Of a DNA stretch of 55,449 nt, positions 18,853 to 35,222 are shown one piece after another. The stretch spans positions 32,104-87,552 of the forward strand of contig NZ_FOYD01000012.1 of NCBI RefSeq assembly GCF_900115905.1, given 5' to 3'. Within the stretch, counting starts at the first letter, position 1. Each line of letters starts with the position of its first letter. The position numbers and the translations under genes were made by a program. This DNA comes from Halopseudomonas formosensis. GTDB lineage: Bacteria; Pseudomonadota; Gammaproteobacteria; Pseudomonadales; Pseudomonadaceae. Under the pieces are notes generated by a model, which had not been told where the DNA came from, did not search any database, and was given only the letters and a program-made list of their open reading frames with translations.

Positions 18853-20085
18853 TTAAAAATTCCCTTTGAACCACCGCTTGACCTTGATCAGCGGTGATTC
18901 CCTGCTCTGTTCCGGCCCCCCGTGCTGGGGGTCACCGTGGTGTTTCATGCCGTAATGCAACAGTCCCACGCCGGTGGCGTAGATGGGATTGCGCACCACG
19001 TCGCTCAGCCCCTTGATCTCCTGCGGCACGCCCAGGCGCACCGGCATGTGGAAGATTTCCTCGGCCAGCTCGACCGCCCCTTCCATCTTTGCGGTGCCGC
19101 CGGTCAGCACTATGCCGGCGGGGATCATGTCCTCGAAACCGGAGCGGCGCAGTTCAGCCTGGATGAGGGTGAACAGCTCGTCATAGCGCGGCTCCACCAC
19201 CTCGGCCAGGGCCTGGCGGGACAGATCCCGCGGCGGGCGCTCGCCGACGCTGGGCACCTTGATGGTTTCCTCCGGCCCGGCCAGCTTGGCCAGGGCGCAG
19301 GCGTAGCGGATCTTGATCTCTTCGGCGTGCTGGGTCGGGGTACGCAGGGCCATGGCGATATCGTTGGTGACCTGGTCGCCGGCAATCGGAATCACTGCGG
19401 TATGCCGGATGGCACCCTCGGTAAAGATGGCGATATCGGTAGTGCCACCACCGATATCCACCATGCACACGCCCAGTTCCTTCTCGTCCTCGGTCAGCAC
19501 CGAGTAGCTGGAGGCCAGCTGCTCGAGGATCACGTCCTCCACTTCCAGGCCGCAGCGGCGGATGCACTTCTCGATGTTCTGCACCGCGTTCATGGCGCAG
19601 GTCACCAGATGCACCTTGGCTTCCAGACGCACGCCGGACATGCCGCGGGGCTCGCGCACACCCTCCTGGTTATCGATCACGTATTCCTGAGGCAGGATGT
19701 GCAGCACCTTCTGGTCCGCCGGAATGGCCACGGCCTGGGCCGCATCCAGTACCCGGTCGATATCCGCCTGCACCACTTCACCTTCGCGGATCGCGACTAT
19801 GCCGTGGGAGTTCATGCTGCGGATGTGGTTGCCGGCAATCCCCGCATATACGGAATGAATCTGGCAGCCTGCCATCAGCTCGGCTTCTTCAATGGCTCGC
19901 TGGATCGACTGCACGGTGGACTCGATATTCACCACCACGCCCTTCTTCATGCCGCGGGACGGATGCGAGCCGATACCGACGATTTCCAGCTCGCCGTCCG
20001 TGCCGATTTCGCCGACCAGCGCCACCACCTTGGAGGTGCCGATATCCAGTCCGACGATCATCCTGCTACCCTGCTTGCTTGCCAT
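18853..20085 (-). CDS. ftsA: Cell division protein FtsA
   Basis: Actin-like membrane tether for FtsZ, 410 aa. Phosphate and nucleotide-binding blocks are visible: VGLDIGTSKVVALVGEI near the start, MVDIGGGTTDIAIF in the middle, and IVLTGGTAKMEG. The C-terminal amphipathic helix that binds the membrane is represented by LIKVKRWFKGNF. It begins 9 bp after the ftsQ stop, so the two are probably co-translated. Confidence 0.98.
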   Translation of the reverse strand: MASKQGSRMIVGLDIGTSKVVALVGEIGTDGELEIVGIGSHPSRGMKKGVVVNIESTVQSIQRAIEEAELMAGCQIHSVYAGIAGNHIRSMNSHGIVAIREGEVVQADIDRVLDAAQAVAIPADQKVLHILPQEYVIDNQEGVREPRGMSGVRLEAKVHLVTCAMNAVQNIEKCIRRCGLEVEDVILEQLASSYSVLTEDEKELGVCMVDIGGGTTDIAIFTEGAIRHTAVIPIAGDQVTNDIAMALRTPTQHAEEIKIRYACALAKLAGPEETIKVPSVGERPPRDLSRQALAEVVEPRYDELFTLIQAELRRSGFEDMIPAGIVLTGGTAKMEGAVELAEEIFHMPVRLGVPQEIKGLSDVVRNPIYATGVGLLHYGMKHHGDPQHGGPEQSRESPLIKVKRWFKGNF

Positions 20086-20094
20086 GATTGCTCG

Positions 20095-20955
20095 TTACTC
20101 CCCGTTAACCGTTACGGGCTCGCGCCACGCCACTGCCATTCCATTGCTGTAGCGCAGGTCCACCCGTGCTATGAGCTCCCGACGCTCGGCCAGCATCAGC
20201 CGGTCGATGGTCAGAAACCGTTGCATCTTGTCCAGTACATCATCACGCCCCAGCAGCATCTCGATGCCGCCGCGGGTTGTCAGGAACCAGCTGCCGCGGT
20301 CGCGCATTTCCAGCCGCGCCACCTCGTGTCCATGGGGCCGCAGCAGGCGATTGAACTGCTGATAGTTCTGCATCACCCGCTTTTTCGCCCGCTCCGGGCC
20401 GTTCAGCAGTGGCAGGCCCTGGAAGCTGTCGATCTGCTCCGGGGTGAAGGCACGGCCGTTGTTGTTCAGCAGCGCGTCATCACCCCAGCGCGCCACCGGC
20501 AGGTGCTCGTCGAGATTGATCACCAGCTGATCCGGCCAGACCCGGCGTACACTGGCCCCGGACACCCAGGGCATGGCCAGCAGATCCGCACGCAGGGCAT
20601 CCAGATCTATGGTGACCAGGCTCTTCTGCTGATAAGGCGCCAGCGCCGCCTGGACCGAGGCGCGATCTATGTACTGCAGATCCCCTTCCACATTGATCAC
20701 GCTGATCGGACGCTGGGCCAGCGGCTGCAGACGGTCGACCAGCTCGTACAGCCCCATGCCCAGCACCACCAGCAACAGCGGCCAGAGCAGTTGCTGAAGA
20801 CGCCGACCGCTGCCGCGCAGGCCCTGCAGCGAGGGCATGCCGAGCCGCGGCCAGCTGCGCGGGGCCGGCGGGGTCACGCGCACGGCGCCACGGGTCGGCG
20901 CACCACGCCGGCCCGGGTTTCTGCCGCTGCGCTGATCCCTGATCATCAGCCCCAT
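20095..20955 (-). CDS. ftsQ: Cell division protein FtsQ
   Basis: Bitopic divisome scaffold of 286 aa. A basic cytoplasmic N-terminus (about 50 aa rich in Arg) precedes one membrane segment (LLWPLLLVVLGMGLYELV), then a POTRA domain starting at ISVINVEGDLQYIDR and the FtsQ-type beta domain. The open frame continues far upstream through ddlB, but the ATG at 20955, 14 bp after the ddlB stop, gives the family N-terminus (MGLMIRDQ). The ATG at 20946 is an alternative. Confidence 0.93.
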   Translation of the reverse strand: MGLMIRDQRSGRNPGRRGAPTRGAVRVTPPAPRSWPRLGMPSLQGLRGSGRRLQQLLWPLLLVVLGMGLYELVDRLQPLAQRPISVINVEGDLQYIDRASVQAALAPYQQKSLVTIDLDALRADLLAMPWVSGASVRRVWPDQLVINLDEHLPVARWGDDALLNNNGRAFTPEQIDSFQGLPLLNGPERAKKRVMQNYQQFNRLLRPHGHEVARLEMRDRGSWFLTTRGGIEMLLGRDDVLDKMQRFLTIDRLMLAERRELIARVDLRYSNGMAVAWREPVTVNGE

Positions 20956-20969
20956 GTCGATTCCCTGCC

Positions 20970-23339
<2,370 letters not shown>

Positions 23340-23350
<11 letters not shown>

Positions 23351-24413
23351 GGGCAACCTCCAGGCAGGCGCGGACCACGTCTGCTGTTGCATTGGGTCGG
23401 GCCTGTTTGCGGGCTTGTTCTGCCATCAGTCGTACTGTCTCCGGTTTGCCAAGCAGGGTGCCGAGGCGCTGGGCCAGCAGCTCGGCGGTAAGGGTTTTCT
23501 GCGGCAGCAGCTCGGCTGCGCCGCGATCGGCCAGGTAGCGCGCATTGGCTGTCTGGTGATCATCAATGGCATGGGGCAGCGGGATCAGCAGCGCCGGACG
23601 GCCGGCTGCGGCCAGCTCGGCCACGGTCAGTGCCCCGGCCCGGCATACCACCAGATCGGCCCAGGCATAGGCCTCGGCCATGTCTTCGATGAAGGGCTGC
23701 ACCTCGGCCTTCACACCCACTGCCGCGTAGGCCTGGCGGGTATCGTCCACATGCTGGCGACCGCACTGGTGGCGGATCTGCGGGCGCTGGCCGGCGGGTA
23801 ACAGGGCCAGGGCCAGCGGCAGCAGTTTGTTCAGCGGCAGTGCACCCAGGCTCCCGCCCAGCACCAGCAGACGCGGCTGACGCAGCCCGTCCCAGATCAG
23901 GGGCGGTACCTCAAAAATGTGCTCACGTACCGGGTTGCCGGTGGTGCGCCGGGCACTGCCGGGGGCAAAGCTGTTGTCGAAGCCTTCGCAGCGGCGGGTG
24001 GCAATGTGCGCCAGCAGCCGGTTGGTGGTGCCGACCACCGCGTTCTGTTCATGAATCACCAGCGGGATACGGCGCAGCCAGGCCGCTACGCCACCGGGTC
24101 CGGTGACGTAGCCGCCGGCGCCCAGTACCACCGCCGGCTGCAGCTCGCGCAATACCTGCAGGGACTGCCACAGGGCGCGGACCAGACGTACCGGTGCCAG
24201 CAGCAGCCCCAGCTTGCCCTTGCCGCGCAGTCCTTGGATATCGATGAAATGCAAGGGGATGCCGGCCTGCGGGATCAGCTCGGCCTCGATGCCCCGGCGG
24301 GTACCCAGCCAGTGCACCTCATAGCCCTGTTCCTGCAGCAGACGGGCACAGGCCAGCGCCGGGAACACGTGCCCGCCGGTACCACCGGCCATGATCAGCA
24401 CCTTACTGGCCAT
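23340..24413 (-). CDS. murG: Undecaprenyl-PP-MurNAc-pentapeptide GlcNAc transferase
   Basis: Peripheral inner-membrane GT28 glycosyltransferase that turns lipid I into lipid II; 357 aa. The glycine-rich loop GGTGGH at 10-15 binds the lipid substrate, [13 protein letters not shown] is the second G loop, and [26 protein letters not shown] is the UDP-GlcNAc site region. The start at ATG 24413 overlaps the end of ftsW by 11 bp, and the 3' end overlaps murC, which indicates coupled translation. Confidence 0.97.
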
Positions 24414-25581
24414 CGGCAGCCTCCCGCAGCGCCTGACGGCGCTCCCAGTCGATCCGCAGCAGGATGCCCAGGCTGATGCAGCACACCACCAGCGAACTGC
24501 CGCCATAGCTGAGGAATGGCAGGGTCAGCCCCTTGGTCGGCAGCAGGCCGATATTCACGCCGACGTTGATCAGCACCTGCCCGCACCACATGATCGCCAG
24601 GCCATAGGCCAGATAGGCCGAGAACAGGCGACCGGCGCGCTCGGCCCAGAGTCCGATGTAGAGCGCCCGGCCAGCGATAAACACCAGCAGGGCGAAGGCC
24701 GCCAGGGCGCCTACCATGCCCAGCTCCTCGGCCAGTACGGAAAACACGAAGTCGGTATGGGCTTCCGGCAGGTAGAACTGCTTCTGGATGCTGTTGCCCA
24801 GCCCGACGCCGAGCCACTCGCCACGGCCGAAGGCGATCAGTGCCTGGGTCAGCTGGTAGCCGGTGCCGTAGGGGTCGTTCCACGGATTGAGGAAGCCGGT
24901 CAGGCGCTGCAGTCGGTAGGGTTCGGACCACACCAGCAGCGCCGCCATGCCGGCCAGCGAGCCGAACAGCAGGGTGAAGCGCAACAGCCCCACCCCTCCG
25001 AGGAACATCATGCCCACTGCCGCACCCATCAGCACCACGGTGGCGCCGAAATCCGGTTCCATGATCAGCAGGAAGGCCATGGGGCCCAGCACCAGGAATG
25101 GTTTGATGAAGCCCAGCCAGCCTTCCTTGACCTCGTCCTGACGATGCACCAGGTAACCGGCCAGGAATACCACAGCGAACAGCTTGGCCAGTTCCGAGGG
25201 CTGCACGTTGATCGGCCCGACGGCGATCCAGCGCCAGCTGCCGTTGACCTCGCGGCCGATACCGGGGATCAGCACCGCAATCAGCAGCACGAAGGCCAGC
25301 ACCAGCAGCAGGAAGCGCGACTGCTCCCAGAATCGCAGCGGCACGGCCAGGGTGCCGAGCAGTGCCAGCACGCCGATGAACATGTACACCAGCTGACGCT
25401 TCATGTAATACAGCGGACTGCCGAGCTGGCCGGCTGCCACTTCCATGGAGGCGGAACTGACCATCACCAGCCCCAGCGACAGCAGCGCGATACCACCCAA
25501 GAGCAGCGGCATGTCCATGTCGAAGCGGCGCTCCCCGGTCAGGGGGGCCAGGGATCTGTGCAGCATCTGGGTGACCATCAT
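24403..25581 (-). CDS. ftsW: Septal peptidoglycan polymerase FtsW
   Basis: SEDS-family glycosyltransferase of 392 aa that polymerises lipid II at the septum together with FtsI. About ten membrane segments are visible, along with family blocks GREVNGSWRWIAVGPINVQPSELAKL, the catalytic-region AHTDFVFSVLAEELG, and LPFLSYGGSS. Two adjacent ATGs at 25581 and 25578 are possible; both overlap the murD stop. The gene is closely packed between murD and murG. Confidence 0.97.
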   Translation of the reverse strand: MMVTQMLHRSLAPLTGERRFDMDMPLLLGGIALLSLGLVMVSSASMEVAAGQLGSPLYYMKRQLVYMFIGVLALLGTLAVPLRFWEQSRFLLLVLAFVLLIAVLIPGIGREVNGSWRWIAVGPINVQPSELAKLFAVVFLAGYLVHRQDEVKEGWLGFIKPFLVLGPMAFLLIMEPDFGATVVLMGAAVGMMFLGGVGLLRFTLLFGSLAGMAALLVWSEPYRLQRLTGFLNPWNDPYGTGYQLTQALIAFGRGEWLGVGLGNSIQKQFYLPEAHTDFVFSVLAEELGMVGALAAFALLVFIAGRALYIGLWAERAGRLFSAYLAYGLAIMWCGQVLINVGVNIGLLPTKGLTLPFLSYGGSSLVVCCISLGILLRIDWERRQALREAADGQ

Positions 25582-26927
25582 GGCGCCAACCTCCCGACCG
25601 CAGCGGCGAACAGCCGACCACGCTCCTCGAAGTTGGCAAACATGTCCAGGCTGGCGCAGGCCGGCGACAGCAGCACCGCGTCACCAGGCTGCGCCAGGCT
25701 GGCAGCGGCGTTGACCGCCTCATCCAGACTGCTGACCCGCTGCAGCGGCACATGGCTCTTGAGCACCTGTTCCAGCTTGTCGGCGTCGCGACCGAGCAGC
25801 ACCACGGCACGGCAATAGCGACTGATCGGCTCGCACAGCGGCGAAAAGTCGGCACCCTTGCCATCGCCGCCGGCAATCAGCACCTGCCTGCCCTGCAGGG
25901 TATCGCCGAAACCTTCAATGGCCGCCAGCGCCGCACCGACGTTGGTGGCCTTGGAATCGTCGTAGTAGTCCACGCCGGCGTGCTGCCCGACCCACTGGCA
26001 ACGGTGGGGCAGACCGGGGAAGTCGCGCAGGGCCTCGAGCATGGCCGTCATCGGCAACCCGACAGCGTGACCCAGCGCCAGCGCCGCCAGGGCATTGGCC
26101 TGATTGTGGGCGCCGCGGATCTTCAGCTCGCTGACCGGCATCAGCGCCTTGAATTCGAAGGCCAGATGTTTCTGCCCGTCCTGCTCGATCAGCCCGAAGC
26201 CCCTGAGGTCGGGCTTGCCCAGACCGAAGCTCCAGCACGGCAGACGATCGGCAACCAGCGGCCGGGTCAGGGCATCATCGCGATTGACTACAACCTGCCG
26301 GGCACCACGGAAGATGCGGTGCTTGGCCAGGTGATAGGCGCCCAGATCGGCGTAGCGATCCATGTGGTCTTCGCTGATGTTGAGTACGGTGGCGACCTCG
26401 GCATTCAGCGCCTCGGTGGTCTCCAGCTGGAAGCTGGACAGCTCCAGCACATAGAGATCCGCCTTGCTGTCCAGCAGATCCAGTGCCGGAGTGCCGATGT
26501 TGCCACCGACCGCCACCCGCCGGCCGGCCTTCTCGGCCATCAGCCCGACCAGGGTGGTCACAGTGCTCTTGGCGTTGGAACCTGTGATGGCGACTATGGG
26601 CGCCTCCGCGGCACGGGCGAAGAGTTCGATATCACCCACTACCTTCACCCCGGCCTGAATGGCCGTCTGGATGGCAGGTGTGGACAGGGGAATGCCCGGA
26701 TTCACGATGAGCTCGTCAGCCGAACTCAGCAGCTGCGCATCCAGCTCGCCGAGGTAGAGGTCTGCCATGGGCGCAAAGCGCTTGAGCTTGTCCAGGCCGG
26801 GCGGATTGGTGCGGGTGTCGCAGACCGCGAACGGCAGATCACGGCCGGCCAGATACCGGGCGACCGATAAACCGGTAACCCCCAGTCCGACTATGATCCG
26901 TTGCTTGTCCGTGGAAATCAGCGACAC
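25578..26927 (-). CDS. murD: UDP-MurNAc-L-alanine--D-glutamate ligase
   Basis: Cytoplasmic Mur ligase (449 aa) adding D-Glu. The N-terminal domain has VGLGVTGLSVARYLAG, the ATP loop is ITGSNAKSTVTTL (family consensus GxNGKS; here Ala replaces Gly, as in other pseudomonad MurD proteins, from memory), and the C-terminal domain has DDSKATNVGAALAA. It ends inside the ftsW start and begins 10 bp after the mraY stop. Confidence 0.97.
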   Translation of the reverse strand: MSLISTDKQRIIVGLGVTGLSVARYLAGRDLPFAVCDTRTNPPGLDKLKRFAPMADLYLGELDAQLLSSADELIVNPGIPLSTPAIQTAIQAGVKVVGDIELFARAAEAPIVAITGSNAKSTVTTLVGLMAEKAGRRVAVGGNIGTPALDLLDSKADLYVLELSSFQLETTEALNAEVATVLNISEDHMDRYADLGAYHLAKHRIFRGARQVVVNRDDALTRPLVADRLPCWSFGLGKPDLRGFGLIEQDGQKHLAFEFKALMPVSELKIRGAHNQANALAALALGHAVGLPMTAMLEALRDFPGLPHRCQWVGQHAGVDYYDDSKATNVGAALAAIEGFGDTLQGRQVLIAGGDGKGADFSPLCEPISRYCRAVVLLGRDADKLEQVLKSHVPLQRVSSLDEAVNAAASLAQPGDAVLLSPACASLDMFANFEERGRLFAAAVGRLAP

Positions 26928-26937
26928 CTTGGGTTCC

Positions 26938-28020
26938 TCAACGCAGTTTCAGAGTGGACAGGCCGATCAGCACCAGAATCACGGTGACGATCCAGAAGCG
27001 CACGATGACGCGCGGCTCCGGCCAGCCCTTGAGTTCGAAATGGTGGTGGATGGGTGCCATGCGGAACACCCGGCGACCGGTCAGCTTGAACGAAGCCACC
27101 TGGACGATCACCGACAGGGTCTCGACCACGAAGATGCCGCCCATGATGAACAGCACTATTTCCTGACGTACCACCACCGCAATCACACCCAGCGCGGCGC
27201 CCAGCGCCAGCGCGCCGACGTCACCCATGAACACCTGCGCCGGGTAGGTGTTGAACCAGAGAAAGCCCAGGCCTGCACCGATCAGCGCCCCGCAGAAGAT
27301 CAGCAGCTCGCCTGAGCCCTGCACATAGGGGATCAGGAGATACTGGGAGAACTGCACGTTGCCGGACAGGTAGGCAAAGATGCCCAGGGCGCCACCGACC
27401 ATCACCGTCGGCATGATGGCCAGCCCGTCCAGACCATCGGTCAGGTTGACGGCGTTGCTGGCCCCGACGATGACGAAGTAGGTCAGTACGATGAAGAAGG
27501 CACCCAGCTGGAACTCGACGCTCTTGAAGAACGGCAGGATCAGGGTGGTCTCTGCGGGGGTGTCGGCGGCCAGATAAAGGATCACGGCGGCGACCAGGCC
27601 GAACACCGACTGCCAGAAATACTTCCAGCGCGACGGCAGACCGCGGGAGTTCTTCTCGATCACCTTGCGGTAGTCATCCACCCAGCCGATGGCGCCGAAG
27701 CTGATTGTCACACCCAGCACCACCCAGATATAGAGGTTGCTCAGGTCCGCCCACAGCAGGGTACTGATGGTGATGGCGGTGAGGATCAGGGCGCCGCCCA
27801 TGGTCGGGGTACCCTTCTTGGACAGGTGCGACTGGGGACCATCGTTGCGCACGGCCTGGCCGATCTGGCGCAGTTGCAGGGTGCGGATCATCCAGGGACC
27901 GAGGAACAGCGCCATGCCCAGGGCAGTCAGCACGCCGAGGATGCCGCGCAGGGTCAGGTACTGGAAAACACCGAAGCCGGTGTGAAATTGTTGCAGGTAT
28001 TGCGCGAGTATCAGCAGCAT
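26938..28020 (-). CDS. mraY: Phospho-MurNAc-pentapeptide transferase
   Basis: Integral membrane enzyme (360 aa, about ten membrane segments) that transfers phospho-MurNAc-pentapeptide to undecaprenyl phosphate to make lipid I. The Mg/nucleotide motifs [42 protein letters not shown] and the final [13 protein letters not shown] are all present. The start overlaps the murF end by 10 bp. Confidence 0.98.
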   Translation of the reverse strand: MLLILAQYLQQFHTGFGVFQYLTLRGILGVLTALGMALFLGPWMIRTLQLRQIGQAVRNDGPQSHLSKKGTPTMGGALILTAITISTLLWADLSNLYIWVVLGVTISFGAIGWVDDYRKVIEKNSRGLPSRWKYFWQSVFGLVAAVILYLAADTPAETTLILPFFKSVEFQLGAFFIVLTYFVIVGASNAVNLTDGLDGLAIMPTVMVGGALGIFAYLSGNVQFSQYLLIPYVQGSGELLIFCGALIGAGLGFLWFNTYPAQVFMGDVGALALGAALGVIAVVVRQEIVLFIMGGIFVVETLSVIVQVASFKLTGRRVFRMAPIHHHFELKGWPEPRVIVRFWIVTVILVLIGLSTLKLR

Positions 28021-29391
28021 GTCGGCTTGCCCTCTTCCTGATGTTGCGAGCCTTCAACCAGAGCGGCGACGACCTCTTCCATACCCGCACTACGCGAGCC
28101 TTTTACCAGAACCCGGGTGCGCGGGTTCAATTCATTGTTCAATGCCGCAGCCAGTGCAGCGCGATCGGCAAAACTGTGACCGCCGAGACCGAAAGCCCGG
28201 GCGGCCAGTGCCGACAGCGGGCCGGTGCTGTACAGGGCATCCAGGCCGCGGCTGCGTGCGTACTCGCCGATGTCCCGGTGGGCCTGCTGTTCGGTTGCAC
28301 CCAGCTCGCCCATATCCCCCAGCGCCAGTATCCGCTGACCGTCCAGGGCAGCCAGCACATCGATGGCAGCGCGGACCGAGACCGGGTTGGCGTTGTAGGT
28401 GTCGTCGATGACCAGTGCGCCGTGGTGCCCGGGCAGGCTGCGGCCGCGGCCGGCGACCGGCTGCAGGGCCGCCAGGCCGTCGGCGATGGCCTGCAGGGGA
28501 ATGTCCAGCGCCAGGGCGGCCGCGGCCGCAGCCAGGGCGTTGGCCACGTTGTGCCGACCCAGCAGGTTTAGCTGCACGTGCTGACTGCCCAGCGGAGACA
28601 TCAGTTCGAAGCCCGGACAGCCACGCTGGTCGAGCTGGATATTGCGGGCATGCAGATCGGCGCGGCAGTCCTCGATACTGAAGCTCCAGCGCTTGCGCTG
28701 ACCCAGAGTGGCCTGCCAGTCCGCCTGCCAGGGGCTGTCGAGGTTGATCACGCCCTGTCCATCGGCATCCAGACCGGCGAAGATTTCGCCCTTGGTCCGG
28801 GCAATGGCCTCTTCGCTGCCGAAACGGCCGATATGGGCCACGCCGGCATTGGTCAGCACGCCCACCTGCGGGCGGGCCAGCTGCATGCAGTAGGCGATGT
28901 CGCCCACCGCGCCGGCGCCCATCTCGACCACGGCAAAACGGTGCTCGGGAGCCAGCTCCAGCAGGGTCAGGGGTACGCCCAGCTCGTTGTTCAGATTGCC
29001 GCGGGTGGCCAGCACCGGTCCGCACTCGCGCAGGATGGCGGCGAGCATTTCCTTGACCGTGGTCTTGCCGCTGGAGCCGGTGATCGCCACCAGCGGATGG
29101 CGGAAGGCGGTGCGGTTCAGCGCACCCAGCTGGCCCAGGGCGAGCTGACAGTCGCTGACGATCAGTTGTGGCAGTGCGTCGTCCAGCGGCCGTTGCACCA
29201 AGGCGGCGACGGCGCCATTGGCGCGGGCCTGGGCGATGAAGTCGTGGCCATCCACCCGGCTGCCGGGCAGGGCCACGAACAGGCCGCCGGGCTGCACCCG
29301 ACGGGCATCGATGCTGACGCTGTCAAAGCTGACGTCGGCACCCTTGAGTGTGGCATTGAGCGGTGTGGTCAGGGCGGAGAGGCGCATGGCT

Positions 29392-29399
<8 letters not shown>
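28011..29399 (-). CDS. murF: UDP-MurNAc-tripeptide--D-Ala-D-Ala ligase
   Basis: Adds the D-Ala-D-Ala dipeptide made by Ddl to finish the pentapeptide; cytoplasmic, 462 aa. The N-terminal domain shows the family [19 protein letters not shown], the ATP loop is [13 protein letters not shown], and [16 protein letters not shown] is the C-terminal motif. Start chosen at the ATG at 29399, which overlaps the murE stop by 8 bp; an ATG at 29387 is also possible. Confidence 0.97.
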
Positions 29400-32904
<3,505 letters not shown>

Positions 32905-32905
<1 letters not shown>

Positions 32906-33843
32906 CAGCGTTTCTCCGCCACGCGCAACACCGCACTGCGGGCACGGGGATTGGCAGCGATCTCCGCAGCGGAAGGCTTGATGGCCTTGCCGATCAGTTT
33001 CAGGCTGACCTTGATCTCGGCGTCGCGGATCGGCAGGTTGCGCGGCAGCGGGTCGCCCTTGGCTTCGCGGCGCATGAACTGCTTGACCTGGCGATCTTCC
33101 AGCGAATGGAAGCTGATCACCGCCAGGCGCCCGCCGGGAGCGAGCACCGCGAGCGCGGCCTGCAGCCCCTCGGCCAGATCCTCGAGCTCGCGGTTGATGA
33201 AGATGCGGATGCCCTGGAAGGCACGGGTGGCCGGATGCTTGTGCTTTTCCCAGGCCGGGTTGGCCTGCTTGATCACCTCGGCCAGATCGGCGGTGGTGGT
33301 AAACGGCTGTTCCGCACGGCGGGCCACGATGGCGCGCGCCATGCGGCGGGAGAAGCGCTCCTCGCCGTACTCGTACAGCACGGTGGCGATATCCGCCTCG
33401 TCGGCACTGTTGATCCAGTCGGCAGCGCTCTGGCCGGCGGCGGGATTCATGCGCATGTCCAGCGGGCCATCGTTGAGGAAACTGAAGCCGCGACCCGGGT
33501 CATCCAGCTGCGGCGAGGAGACGCCCAGGTCCAGCAGGACGCCGTCCACCTGCCCCAGCAAGCCACGGGACTCCAGCTCGTCCGCCATCTCGGCAAACGA
33601 GCGCTGTACAACGACAAAGCGGCCGTCTTCGGCCGCCAGCTGATTTCCGACCCGGATCGCCTCCGGGTCCTTGTCGAAGCCGATCAGTCGCCCCTCGGGA
33701 GAAAGCTGGGCGAGTATCGCCCGGCTGTGGCCTCCCCGGCCGAAGGTGCCGTCTATATAGAGGCCGTCCGGCCTTACTGCGAGCCCTTCCAGCGCTTCGC
33801 TCAGCAGTACACTGACATGTTTCAATTCGGTCTGCTGATTCAT
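32905..33843 (-). CDS. rsmH: 16S rRNA m4C1402 methyltransferase
   Basis: SAM-dependent N4-methyltransferase of 312 aa (MraW) acting on C1402 in the decoding site. The SAM-binding block [16 protein letters not shown] lies near the N-terminus, with [20 protein letters not shown] and the C-terminal [17 protein letters not shown]. The start overlaps the mraZ stop by 4 bp. Its partner enzyme RsmI, which makes the 2'-O-methyl on the same base, is encoded at 35349-36197. Confidence 0.98.
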
Positions 33844-34295
33844 AGGCTCAATGTGTGCAGTTCCGCCGGCAGCTCGCCGACGCCCTGCTCCTCTTCCATA
33901 TAGGCTGCGGTAGTGGCCTGCCAGGCCTCTTCACTCCACAGCTCGAATTTGCTCAGTTGCCCTACCAGCATCACCTTCTTGTCCAGACCGGCATGCTCAC
34001 GCAGCAGCGGCGGCACAACGAAACGGCCGTTGCCATCCAGTTCGATCTCGTTGGCGTTACCGATCAGCAGGCGGCTCAAGCGCTTGACCGCCGGGTGCAT
34101 GTTGGGGGCATTGCGCAGCTGCTGCTCGACCGCTTCCCAGGCCGGCAGCGGGTAGATCCACAGACAGCGCTCTTCCAGGGCAATGGTCGCGATCATCTGG
34201 CCGCCACAGGACTCGAGCAGACGGTCGCGATACCGTGCAGGCATCGCGAGTCGGCCCTTGGCGTCCAGATTGACAGCGCTCGCTCCCCGAAACAC
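33840..34295 (-). CDS. mraZ: Transcriptional regulator MraZ
   Basis: First gene of the dcw cluster; 151 aa. Two AbrB-like swapped-hairpin repeats are visible ([16 protein letters not shown] and [19 protein letters not shown]). MraZ forms a ring and represses its own operon by binding direct repeats upstream (E. coli and Mycoplasma work, from memory). Start is GTG at 34295 with AGGGGAA about 9 bp upstream; this gives the family N-terminus MFRGA. Three putative MraZ boxes lie just downstream of its promoter. Confidence 0.97.
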   Translation of the reverse strand: MFRGASAVNLDAKGRLAMPARYRDRLLESCGGQMIATIALEERCLWIYPLPAWEAVEQQLRNAPNMHPAVKRLSRLLIGNANEIELDGNGRFVVPPLLREHAGLDKKVMLVGQLSKFELWSEEAWQATTAAYMEEEQGVGELPAELHTLSL

Positions 34296-34351
34296 TTTTT
34301 GTTATTCCCCTGTTCGACCCACTGTTAGGACCACATTCCGTCCAAAAAAAT

Positions 34352-34376
34352 CCACTTTGATCCACTACACACCACT
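34352..34376 (-). promoter_or_regulatory. Three phased MraZ-type boxes
   Basis: On the minus strand AGTGG occurs three times at exact 10-bp intervals (CCACT at 34352, 34362 and 34372 on the plus strand). The first and last copies read AAAGTGG. Helically phased TGGG/AAAGTGG repeats are what MraZ rings bind in other bacteria. They sit 8 bp downstream of the -10, over the likely transcription start, which suits repression. Confidence 0.7.
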
Positions 34377-34383
34377 TTCGCAC

Positions 34384-34412
34384 ACTATAGAAAGGCGCCC
34401 ATACAGCGTCAA
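34384..34412 (-). promoter_or_regulatory. Sigma70-type promoter of the mraZ/dcw cluster
   Basis: TTGACG (-35, 34407-34412) and TATAGT (-10, 34384-34389) with a 17-bp spacer on the minus strand. This is the best sigma70 match I found in the window and is placed to read mraZ and the whole division cluster after a leader of about 80 nt. Confidence 0.8.
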
Positions 34413-34599
34413 GTGACCAATTCACGGAAAAGCCTTATATGGCGAGGGTTTAGCGGCCAAACGGGGGCAAAAAAGCGCTCGAGGGAGGCAATTTCAAGAA
34501 AGAATTTTCATGAGGAACAAGAGGATGCTCATGCAACTTAAAGTTAAACATGAGGTTGAAAATATTTTTCGCTGCCGGAAGAGAACGTCAGGAAGGAAA

Positions 34600-34955
<356 letters not shown>

Positions 34956-34959
34956 CGCA

Positions 34960-34988
34960 AGGGTAGCGACATTGAAGCCAGACGGCAA
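34960..34988 (-). promoter_or_regulatory. rnpB promoter
   Basis: TTGCCG (34983-34988) and TACCCT (34960-34965) are 17 bp apart on the minus strand. The predicted start, about 7 bp downstream of the -10, falls at 34953, where the RNA's P1 helix begins. That agreement supports the call. Confidence 0.65.
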
Positions 34989-35045
34989 GCCTTGATGGCT
35001 CAAGGGCGTGGGTTTTGGGTTCGGTGCACGCTGAAAGCTGCGAGC

Positions 35046-35162
35046 TTGCCTGACATCGGGAGCTGCCTGCCTGAGACACGCCGTAAACACATCCCTGTGG
35101 GCTCGTTGATGACATCCTTGTCATCAAACGGTCTCAGGCAGGCAACTCCCGACATCAGAGCG
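35046..35162. repeat. Structured intergenic repeat, copy A
   Basis: Three nested parts. The outer arms (about 35046-35077 and 35131-35162) are inverted repeats, perfect over CTGCCTGAGAC/GTCTCAGGCAG. Inside is a conserved block starting GACACGCCGTAAACACATCC at 35075 and ending GGCTCG at 35105. Then comes a 9-bp apical hairpin TTGATGACA-TCCT-TGTCATCAA (35106-35127), followed by ACGGTC. Copy B has the same conserved block but different arms. No coding potential seen. Together with copy B it fills the 393-bp gene-free stretch between rnpB and rsmI. Confidence 0.8.
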
Positions 35163-35222
35163 GTCACTTTTGAGCAGCTGACAGCTTAAAGCGACCAGCA
35201 GCGCAGAGTGTCCGGCGAAGCT

